A DNA stretch of 5,288 nucleotides from an uncultured Acidimicrobiales bacterium (GTDB taxonomy: Bacteria; Actinomycetota; Acidimicrobiia; Acidimicrobiales; SZUA-35), in NCBI GenBank assembly GCA_938008925.1, contig CALLIQ010000132.1, positions 1 to 5,288 on the forward strand. Direction: 5' to 3'. Numbering within the stretch: position 1 is the stretch's first letter; each line of letters opens with the position of its first letter. The position numbers and the translations under genes are program-made. Positions 1 through 5,288 of this stretch are shown here, in pieces. The notes under the pieces are model-generated. The model searched no databases, was not told where the DNA came from, and saw only the letters and a program-made list of their open reading frames with translations.

Positions 1-1108
1 ACCGGTGGGGCTGGAACACCGTGACGAGGCGGTTCGGATTCAACGAACGAGCCGCGGCGAGGGCAGCGGTCACCTCCGTCGGCAAGTGGGCGTAGTCGTC
101 GACGAGCGTGATCCCGCCGCTCGCGCCGCGATGCTCGAAGCGGCGTCCGACGCCGCCGAAGTCCGACAGCGCGCCGGCTGCAGACGCGGCGTCGGCCCCG
201 AGGGCCGCCGACATCGCGAGCGCCGCCGTCGCGTTGCGGGCGTTGTGCATCCCCGGCTGACGCAATCGAATCGAGTGGTGCTCGCCATTGCCGACCACCG
301 TGAAGCTGATGCCGGTCGGTGTCGGCAGCGGCTCGGTGATCCGCCAGTCGGCTCCCTCGGCGGTGCCATAGGTGATGACGACATCGCCGAGTCCGGCTCG
401 TTCGATCATCGCCGCGGCTCCCGGATCGTCGGCGCAGACCACTCGTGGTCCGTCGGCATTGCGAATGAAGTCGACAAAAGCCTGCTCGAGCCCGGCGAAT
501 CCGCCGTAGTGCTCGAGATGATCCGGTTCGACGTTCGTCACGACCACGGCGGCCGAATGCAACTCGACGAAGGTGCCGTCGCTCTCGTCTGCCTCGACGA
601 CGAGCACGTCGCCCGTCCCGACCGCAGCGCCCCGACCGAGGTCACGAAGGTCTCCCCCGACGATGAACGCCGGGTCCACGCCGGCGCCCTGGAGCGCAGC
701 GGTCAACATCGCGGAGGTCGTGGTCTTCCCGTGCGTGCCTGCGACGGACACCGTCCTCCACGCCGCGGTGATCGCGGCGAGGATCTCGGCTCGCCGAAGC
801 ACGGGGATGCCTCGCTCGATCGCGGCGACGACCTCGGGGTTCGTGGCTGGAATGGCTGTCGAGATCGCGACGACATCGACCGCTCCGACCTGCTCGGCTG
901 CGTGGCCGATGAAGGTCGTGACGCCGGCGTCGCCGAGCCGCGCGAGCGGCGCGGAGGCGGTGAGATCGCTTCCGCTCACCGTGTGACCGGTCCCGATGAG
1001 GATCTCGGCGATTGCACTCATCCCGGCCCCGCCGAGTCCGACGATGTGGACGTGTCGAGGGGACCGCAGATCGATGGTTTCTCCGCCGGCTTCGGTCGAT
1101 TCGCTCAT
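1..1108 (-). CDS. murC: MurC, UDP-N-acetylmuramate:L-alanine ligase, N-terminal 369 residues (3' end outside window)
   Basis: MurC catalyses the first peptide step of cytoplasmic peptidoglycan precursor synthesis, joining L-Ala to UDP-MurNAc with ATP. The frame opens at the ATG at 1108, which overlaps the murG stop (ATGA) and has AGGAG seven bases upstream. It stays open to the window edge for 369 codons, roughly four fifths of a normal MurC. Motifs in order: HIVGLGGAGMSAIAEIL (21-37), the dinucleotide-like fold that binds UDP; SGSDLT (45-50); the P-loop AGTHGKTTTSAML (123-135) with Lys128; EADESDGTF (172-180); TNVEPDHLEHY (191-201), with the His197 equivalent of the family; MHNARNATAAL (287-297); GVGRRFE (319-325); DDYAHLPTEV (337-346); and FQPHR (365-369) just before the edge. 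The DDYAHLP block has Leu where most MurC proteins have a second His. No frameshift is seen, and the truncation is only the end of the window. Since MurC and MurD share a fold, note that SDLT, FQPHR and DDYAH are MurC type. Confidence 0.96.
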   Translation of the reverse strand, partial: MSESTEAGGETIDLRSPRHVHIVGLGGAGMSAIAEILIGTGHTVSGSDLTASAPLARLGDAGVTTFIGHAAEQVGAVDVVAISTAIPATNPEVVAAIERGIPVLRRAEILAAITAAWRTVSVAGTHGKTTTSAMLTAALQGAGVDPAFIVGGDLRDLGRGAAVGTGDVLVVEADESDGTFVELHSAAVVVTNVEPDHLEHYGGFAGLEQAFVDFIRNADGPRVVCADDPGAAAMIERAGLGDVVITYGTAEGADWRITEPLPTPTGISFTVVGNGEHHSIRLRQPGMHNARNATAALAMSAALGADAASAAGALSDFGGVGRRFEHRGASGGITLVDDYAHLPTEVTAALAAARSLNPNRLVTVFQPHR

Positions 1109-2238
1109 CGTCGTTCTCCTGCGACATCCAAGATCAGAGTGGCGACGTCGGCGGCCGCCGCCGGTCGGGCGACGCTCGCCGCGGCGGACGACATCGTTTC
1201 GAGCCGTTCCGGATCGGCCAGCAAGGGCGTCAGCTCGGCTTCGAGTCGAGCGGCGTCGAGCTCTGCGTCACCGATGAGGATCGCGCCGCCAGCTTCGACC
1301 AGTTCGCGAGCGTTGGCCCGCTGATGATCGCGAGGGGCGATCGGTAACGGCACGAGCACCGCTGGCAATCCTGCGACCGCCAGTTCTGCGGTGGTCGATG
1401 CCCCACATCGGCAGATCGCCAGATCGGCGGCGGCCTGGAGTGCGGGCATTCGGTTCTCGTAGGCGACCGCCCGGTAGTCGATCGCATCGTCAGCGAGCTC
1501 GGTGGCGACGGACTCGAAGTCGTCCCAGTCACGGGTTCCGACGACGTGGTGGATGGCGATGTCGGATCGGTCTCTCCAGGAGCGGGCGAGCTCGACGGTC
1601 GCCCGGTTGATCCTCGTCGCTCCGAGCGAGCCAGCCCAGACACCGAGCACGGTGCGATCGCCATCGAGGCCGAGCTCGGCCCGGGCGGATGCACGGTCGT
1701 AGCGAGTCACCGCTTCGACCATCGACGATCGGATCGGGTTGCCGGTCAGCACGCCCTTCGGCAAGTCGGTGTCGGGGTACGGCAACGCGCTCGCGGTGGC
1801 GAACCGTCCGAAGACTCGATTGACCGCGCTGGCCCGGGCGTTTTGCTCCGAGATCACGACGGGGCGACGGGTCACGACGCCGGCGAGCGTCGCAGCGAAC
1901 GCGGCATACCCGCCGAGGCACATGATCACGTCGGGTTTGCGGCGGCGCACGATCCCAAACGCCAGACCGATGCCGCGCAGGAGAGCCAGAACCGACTGCG
2001 CATTCTGTGCGAGCGCATCCGGGGCGAGTGAGCGCCGCAGCCCACGCCCGGGCAGCAGGTCGATCGAAAATCCGGCGTCGGCCACAAGCGTTGCTTCGTT
2101 GCCCCGCTCGCCGCCGATGAAGTGGATCCGATCTCGGTCGACCCCCGCCTCGACGAGCGCCTGCGCGACGGCGATGCCGGGGTTGGTGTGCCCGGCGGTG
2201 CCACCGCCGGTGATCACGATGTCGACATCGGTCCGCAC
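1105..2238 (-). CDS. murG: MurG, lipid II-forming UDP-GlcNAc transferase
   Basis: MurG is a peripheral inner-face GT28 glycosyltransferase that adds GlcNAc from UDP-GlcNAc to lipid I, giving lipid II, the substrate of FtsW next door. I start it at the GTG at 2238 (377 residues), which has AGAGG eight bases upstream and lies 16 bases after the ftsW stop. A GTG at 2292 is in frame but would add 18 residues inside ftsW with no homology-like sequence. The N-terminal glycine loop GGGTAGHTNPG is at residues 11-21, with the family His at 17. The TAGH form, in place of TGGH, is the actinobacterial style. SEQNARASAVNR (130-141) and LTGNPIR (164-170) follow. AGSLGATRIN (202-211) begins the C-terminal domain, corresponding to the GGSQGA loop elsewhere. 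CRCGASTTAELAVAGLP (276-292) and PRDHQRANA (302-310) form the UDP-GlcNAc site. The TGA overlaps the murC ATG (ATGA). All expected motifs are present, so it should be functional. Confidence 0.96.
   Translation of the reverse strand: MRTDVDIVITGGGTAGHTNPGIAVAQALVEAGVDRDRIHFIGGERGNEATLVADAGFSIDLLPGRGLRRSLAPDALAQNAQSVLALLRGIGLAFGIVRRRKPDVIMCLGGYAAFAATLAGVVTRRPVVISEQNARASAVNRVFGRFATASALPYPDTDLPKGVLTGNPIRSSMVEAVTRYDRASARAELGLDGDRTVLGVWAGSLGATRINRATVELARSWRDRSDIAIHHVVGTRDWDDFESVATELADDAIDYRAVAYENRMPALQAAADLAICRCGASTTAELAVAGLPAVLVPLPIAPRDHQRANARELVEAGGAILIGDAELDAARLEAELTPLLADPERLETMSSAAASVARPAAAADVATLILDVAGERR
1116..1120 (-). promoter_or_regulatory. Ribosome binding site for murC
   Basis: AGGAG lies within the last codons of murG, seven bases before the murC ATG at 1108. 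It is the best Shine-Dalgarno match in the window. With the ATGA overlap it points to reinitiation or independent loading of ribosomes on murC. Confidence 0.75.
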
Positions 2239-2246
2239 GCGATCGA

Positions 2247-2251
2247 CCTCT
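2247..2251 (-). promoter_or_regulatory. Ribosome binding site for murG
   Basis: AGAGG sits in the short ftsW-murG gap, eight bases before the GTG at 2238. It decides the murG start in favour of this GTG over the upstream in-frame GTG at 2292. Confidence 0.65.
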
Positions 2252-2254
2252 GGG

Positions 2255-3664
2255 TCAGACTCGGGCTCGACGAGCGATGCTCGCCAGCACACCGGCTGCG
2301 AAGAGCGTCGTCACGAGACTCGAGCCGCCAGCGGACACGAACGGGAGCGTCTCACCGGTGCTGGGCATCGATCCCATCGCCATGGCGATGTTGAGGAACG
2401 CCTGGATGAGGATCCAGCTGGTCAGCCCAGCCGCGAGCAGAACACCGAACTGGTCCGGCGCGTGCATGGCGGTCCGCATGCCGAAGTAGCCGATGACGAA
2501 GAAGGCGAGGATGAGCGCACCGGCCCCGATGAGACCGACCTCTTCGGCCACGACGCTGAAGATGAAGTCGGAGTGCGCATGTGGCAGGAAGCCCCACTTC
2601 GACCGACTCCCGCCCAGGCCGACGCCGAGCCAACCGCCAGATGCGATGCCGATCTGACTCTGCACGGTTTGCAGACCGACGCCGGTGGGGTCTGCCCAGG
2701 GGTCGAGGAAGGCCGTGATTCGGGCACGCCGATAGTCGGCCGAGAAGGCGAAGAACGCTGCGCCAGCCATGCCGACGAGAGACAGCAAAGCGAGGTGCCC
2801 CATGCGGGCGCCCGCCACGAAGAGCATGGTGAACACGACCGCAGCCAGCACGAGCACAGTGCCGAGCTTCGGCTGACGGAGGAGCAGAAAGGCGACCACG
2901 ACGAACACGATCATGATGGGCTTGATCGTGAGGTCCGACCGATGCATCTGTTTGGCTCGACGGGCGAGGAGATCGGCGCAGAAGACCACGACGGCGAACT
3001 TCGCGAGCTCCGATGGTTGGATCACCACCGGTCCGATGGCGAGCCAACGACTCGAGCCGTTGATGTTCTGCCCGATGAACAAGACAGCGACGAGCAGTGC
3101 GATGGCCACCACCATCAATGGACCGGCGAGCGGCTGCAGTCGCCGGTGATCCAGCCGGCTGCCGACGAAGAAGGCGACGAGGCCGATGATGCCCCACAGC
3201 GCTTGGCGGCTGAATTGATACAGCGGTGAGGCGTCGAGCTTGTACAGGCTCGTCACCGACGTCGCCGACAACACCATCACCAGACCGAAGATCGTGAGCC
3301 CGAGGACCACCGTGCCGATGATGCGCGCCATCGCCTGCCCGCCCTCGGTGACCGGCATGGTCCGACGACGCTGGCCCGTCGTGACCGACAACCGACTCGC
3401 TGTCGCGGACTTGGAGGTCCGTGCTGTTGCGGACTTCGAAGTGCGTGCGCTCGCCGCTCGCCTCGTCGGCGTCGCCGGCGTTCGAGTGGTGGTCGTCCGA
3501 CGCCGGGCGGTCGCCCGTCCGGTCGGCTGCCTGATCGACTGTCTGGTCGACTGTCCGGTGGATCGCTTCGCGCGCTTCGTTCCCGACCGTGAGGCGGAAC
3601 TCGAGCGAGATGCAGCGCTTCGCCGTGTCGAACGAGTCGACGGTGGTCGTGTGGTCGTGGTCAT
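2255..3664 (-). CDS. ftsW: FtsW, septal peptidoglycan glycosyltransferase (SEDS family) with a long basic N-terminal extension
   Basis: FtsW polymerises lipid II at the septum together with a class B PBP. The protein has 469 residues. Hydrophobicity suggests ten membrane segments, at about 113-135, 152-169, 178-198, 217-234, 248-262, 266-284, 287-308, 365-396, 404-432 and 440-464. The SEDS signature loop is clear: FLDPWADPTGVGLQTVQS (319-336), with Asp325 matching the catalytic Asp of E. coli FtsW, then GLGGSRSKWGFLPHAHSDFIF (349-369) and STGETLPFVSAGGSSL (435-450). Position between murD and murG argues for FtsW rather than RodA. The ATG at 3664 makes an ATGA overlap with the murD stop and has GAGGA seven bases upstream, so I favour this start. 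It gives a tail of about 102 residues before the first membrane segment, with 27 Arg/Lys, many Ser/Thr and no Asp or Glu. The tail holds two repeat sets and some AGA/AGG arginine codons. Met103 (3358) and Met112 (3331) are alternative starts that would give a standard short N-terminus. Confidence 0.95.
   Translation of the reverse strand: MTTTTRPPSTRSTRRSAASRSSSASRSGTKRAKRSTGQSTRQSIRQPTGRATARRRTTTTRTPATPTRRAASARTSKSATARTSKSATASRLSVTTGQRRRTMPVTEGGQAMARIIGTVVLGLTIFGLVMVLSATSVTSLYKLDASPLYQFSRQALWGIIGLVAFFVGSRLDHRRLQPLAGPLMVVAIALLVAVLFIGQNINGSSRWLAIGPVVIQPSELAKFAVVVFCADLLARRAKQMHRSDLTIKPIMIVFVVVAFLLLRQPKLGTVLVLAAVVFTMLFVAGARMGHLALLSLVGMAGAAFFAFSADYRRARITAFLDPWADPTGVGLQTVQSQIGIASGGWLGVGLGGSRSKWGFLPHAHSDFIFSVVAEEVGLIGAGALILAFFVIGYFGMRTAMHAPDQFGVLLAAGLTSWILIQAFLNIAMAMGSMPSTGETLPFVSAGGSSLVTTLFAAGVLASIARRARV
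3401..3448 (-). repeat. Two tandem 24-base in-frame repeats in the ftsW 5' region
   Basis: Two adjacent 24-base units encode the identical octapeptide ARTSKSAT twice (FtsW residues 73-80 and 81-88). The DNA copies differ at four bases, and all four changes are synonymous (CGC/CGG, ACT/ACC, TCG/TCC, GCA/GCG). The units lie in the predicted disordered, basic cytoplasmic tail, before the first membrane segment. Confidence 0.85.
3512..3559 (-). repeat. Four degenerate tandem 12-base units in the ftsW 5' region
   Basis: Four consecutive 12-base units encode TGQS, TRQS, IRQP and TGRA (FtsW residues 36-51). The first two differ by one base; the third and fourth are more diverged. The period is a multiple of three, so copy-number change would keep the reading frame. 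The block is part of the same basic tail as the 24-base repeats. Confidence 0.65.
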
Positions 3665-4986
3665 CGCCCGATCCTCGAGAGCACCAGCGCCCGGAAGTCA
3701 TCGCCCCGCGCGCCGTAGTTCGGATACCAATCAAACGAGGTGCACGCCGGCGACAAGAGCACCACATCACCGGTGCGAGCCGCCGCTGCAGCTTGTTCGA
3801 TCGCGTCGTTCATGGAGTCGGCTCGCGTCACCTCGACCAGCGAGCTGAACACCTCGGCCACCTCGTCGGCCGCATCACCGGTGGCGACGACCGCCCGAAC
3901 GGGTGGGACCGCGTCGGCCAGCAGCGACATCTCGAGCCCTTTGTTGCGGCCTCCGGCAATGAGCACGACCGAATCGAAGCCGCCGACCGCGGCGAGCGTC
4001 GCATGCGGCACGGTTGCCTTCGAGTCGTTGAACCAGCGCACGCCCTCGGCCTCGCCGACGAACTCGACGCGATGCTCGAGTCCGGCGAACGACTGCAGCG
4101 TCTCTGCGATGGCATCCACGCTCGCTCCCGCAGCCAGCGCCGTTGCGGCTGCGGCGGCGGCGTTCGCGAGGTCGTGCGGCTGACGGCGTGCGATCTGGTC
4201 GATCGGCATCGAGAAGCCATCCGCCCCGACCAGCACCCCGCCGCGGGTGTGCCACGTCGCGTCGGCGGTGCCGAAGCCGACGACGTCCACACCGGTCGGG
4301 GCGTGGGACGCGACGACCGGGTCCGCGAAGTTGACGACGGCGGTCGACGACGGGGCGAGGTCGCGCCAGATCGCGGCCTTGGCCTGCTCGTAGTCGGCGA
4401 GCGTGGCGTGCGCGTCGAGATGATCGGGTGAGAAGTTGAGCCACGTCGCCACCGTCGGGGCGAATCGCTGGCTGTGAGCCAGGCGGAACGACGACGCCTC
4501 GACCACGAAGACATCGACGTCTCGATCATCGATGGCCGCGACGAGTGGCACCGGCGTGTTGCCGACGGCCTCGGCCCGGATCCCCGAACGTTCGAGCATG
4601 TCGGTCACCATCATCGTGACGGTGGTCTTCCCGTTCGTTCCGGTGATGGCAGCCAGTGGGCGGTCGTCCCACATCGCAGCGAGATCGAACTCGCTCGCAA
4701 CGGCCCGCGAAGCAGCGCGTGCGGCGGCGAAGACCGGGTGATGATCGGGGACACCGGGACTCGGCAAGACCACGGTGCTCGCGTCGACGAGTGCACGAAG
4801 GGTTTCGCCGTCCGGAGCGACCACGAGGTCGAGCCCGAGCTCGTCCGCCCGCTGGATCGCGAGATCCGAGGGCCGGTCGTCGATGACCACCGGCCGGTGC
4901 CCGCGAGCGAGGAGCGCGTCGACGACCGCCTGTCCCGTGATGCCGTAGCCCACGATGACTGGACTCGCGAGGTCGACGGCCGTCAC
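3661..4986 (-). CDS. murD: MurD, UDP-MurNAc-L-alanine:D-glutamate ligase
   Basis: This cytoplasmic ATP-dependent ligase adds D-Glu to UDP-MurNAc-L-Ala. I start it at the GTG at 4986, giving 441 residues, the usual family length. This GTG forms a GTGA overlap with the mraY stop and is followed directly by the Rossmann-like N-terminal strand (VIVGYGITGQAV, residues 10-21). An in-frame ATG at 5109 would add 41 residues inside mraY that do not look like MurD. The Mur ligase P-loop TGTNGKTT is at residues 115-122. NFSPDHLDAH is at 184-193, with the Mg/ATP-site His at 189. Lys203 in EQAKAAI matches the carbamylated lysine of the family. LEHRVEF (303-309) opens the C-terminal domain, NDSKAT (320-325) is the D-Glu/ADP region, and SPACTSFDWYPNY (412-424) is the C-terminal substrate loop. 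Two motif positions vary: Val follows SKAT where Asn is common, and Tyr424 sits where E. coli has Phe422. Only a weak G-rich sequence precedes the start, so translation probably depends on coupling to mraY. Confidence 0.97.
   Translation of the reverse strand: MTAVDLASPVIVGYGITGQAVVDALLARGHRPVVIDDRPSDLAIQRADELGLDLVVAPDGETLRALVDASTVVLPSPGVPDHHPVFAAARAASRAVASEFDLAAMWDDRPLAAITGTNGKTTVTMMVTDMLERSGIRAEAVGNTPVPLVAAIDDRDVDVFVVEASSFRLAHSQRFAPTVATWLNFSPDHLDAHATLADYEQAKAAIWRDLAPSSTAVVNFADPVVASHAPTGVDVVGFGTADATWHTRGGVLVGADGFSMPIDQIARRQPHDLANAAAAAATALAAGASVDAIAETLQSFAGLEHRVEFVGEAEGVRWFNDSKATVPHATLAAVGGFDSVVLIAGGRNKGLEMSLLADAVPPVRAVVATGDAADEVAEVFSSLVEVTRADSMNDAIEQAAAAARTGDVVLLSPACTSFDWYPNYGARGDDFRALVLSRIGR
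3672..3676 (-). promoter_or_regulatory. Ribosome binding site for ftsW
   Basis: GAGGA lies inside the last codons of murD, seven bases before the ATG at 3664. It supports the long FtsW start, which together with the ATGA overlap means the basic N-terminal extension is probably translated. Confidence 0.65.
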
Positions 4987-5288
4987 TGCGCCGCCCCGTC
5001 GAGCACGTCGGTCGCGTCGAGCCACGACGCATAGAACAGGCCGAGACCCAACGCCATCAGCGCGCCGCAGACCAGCCAGAAGCGAATGATGACCTTCGTC
5101 TCGCGCCATCCGAGGAGTTCGAAGTGATGGTGAATGGGCGCCATGCGGAACAGGCGCTTTCCGCCGGTGATCTTGAAGTAGGCGACTTGCAGCATGACCG
5201 AAAGCGTCTCGGCGACATACAAGCCGGCGATGATCGGGAGCAGCAGGTGGGTGTTGGTCGTGAGCGCCAGTGCAGCGAGACCGGCACC
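4983..5288 (-). CDS. mraY: MraY, phospho-MurNAc-pentapeptide transferase, C-terminal part (5' end outside window)
   Basis: MraY is an integral membrane enzyme that transfers phospho-MurNAc-pentapeptide from UDP to undecaprenyl phosphate, giving lipid I and UMP. The reading frame enters at the window edge and is open for 101 codons to a TGA at 4985-4983, which is roughly the last quarter to third of a typical protein of about 360 residues. Visible signatures are a membrane segment (residues about 5-24 of the fragment), the YVAETLSVMLQV stretch, then FKITGGKRLFRMAPIHHHFE with the MraY-specific triple histidine at fragment residues 53-55. ELLGWRETKVIIRFW follows, then a last hydrophobic helix (about 69-87) and a short polar tail. 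The stop overlaps the murD GTG start by 4 bases. The identity is secure because the histidine motif and the following GW-E-VIxRFW block separate MraY from other polyprenyl-phosphate transferases. Whether the missing N-terminal part is normal cannot be judged here. Confidence 0.97.
   Translation of the reverse strand, partial: GAGLAALALTTNTHLLLPIIAGLYVAETLSVMLQVAYFKITGGKRLFRMAPIHHHFELLGWRETKVIIRFWLVCGALMALGLGLFYASWLDATDVLDGAAQ

Noticed and set aside
5..1324. 439-codon open frame on the plus strand
   Set aside because: It lies antisense to murC and the end of murG, whose motifs are unmistakable. Its translation is rich in Arg, Asp and Gly, with no recognisable motif. Long antisense frames are expected in high-G+C genes.
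2239..2254. Possible promoter or terminator in the ftsW-murG gap
   Set aside because: The gap is only 16 bases and is mostly taken by the Shine-Dalgarno sequence and spacer. There is no hairpin with a T-run.
2239..2292. Longer murG start at the GTG at 2292
   Set aside because: It would run 38 bases into ftsW and add 18 residues ahead of the normal N-terminal strand. The GTG at 2238 has a suitable ribosome binding site.
1739..3229. 496-codon open frame on the plus strand
   Set aside because: It is antisense to murG and ftsW. The product is a low-complexity Glu/Asp/His/Arg-rich sequence that mirrors the codon bias of the real genes, with no supporting start signal or domain.
2352..3770. 472-codon open frame on the minus strand, out of frame with ftsW
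   Set aside because: It overlaps ftsW in another frame along its whole length. Its translation is Arg/His-rich without structure, a typical shadow frame.
4987..5109. Longer murD start at the ATG at 5109
   Set aside because: It would overlap mraY by more than 120 bases and add 41 residues with no MurD character. The GTG at 4986 gives the normal length and a GTGA overlap.
1..5288. Undescribed system, mobile element, CRISPR array or RNA gene
   Set aside because: All but the 16-base gap is covered by five recognisable cell wall genes on one strand. I saw no terminal inverted repeats, spaced direct repeats, tRNA-like folds or foreign composition. The only unusual element is the FtsW tail reported above.

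Overview
The window is a fully coding piece of a division and cell wall (dcw) operon, read entirely on the minus strand. In transcription order it holds the 3' end of mraY, then complete murD, ftsW and murG, then the first 369 codons of murC. Base composition is high in G+C. The order mraY-murD-ftsW-murG-murC and the MurG nucleotide-binding loop GGGTAGH (rather than GGTGGH) fit an actinobacterium. A lineage in or near the Acidimicrobiia is my best guess from the protein flavour, but that is inference and no marker gene is present.

Layout, from high to low coordinates: mraY C-terminus (5288-4983), murD (4986-3661), ftsW (3664-2255), murG (2238-1105), murC (1108 to the window edge). Three of the four junctions are 4-base stop/start overlaps (GTGA, ATGA, ATGA). 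The fourth (ftsW-murG) has a 16-base gap carrying a Shine-Dalgarno sequence. I see no stretch that could hold a promoter, terminator, RNA gene or extra gene, so the block is most simply one translationally coupled transcript that continues beyond both ends of the window.

The genes form one pathway. MurC adds L-Ala to UDP-MurNAc and MurD adds D-Glu to the product, both in the cytoplasm. MraY moves the finished UDP-MurNAc-pentapeptide onto undecaprenyl phosphate to give lipid I. MurG adds GlcNAc to give lipid II at the inner membrane face. FtsW polymerises lipid II at the division septum with a partner class B PBP that is not in the window.

The catalytic parts look intact and conventional. I found no mobile element, defence module, CRISPR or undescribed system. 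The one unusual feature is a roughly 102-residue N-terminal extension on FtsW. It is rich in Arg/Lys and Ser/Thr, has no acidic residue, and contains two sets of short in-frame repeats. One of these is a perfect 8-residue duplication whose two DNA copies differ only at synonymous positions.
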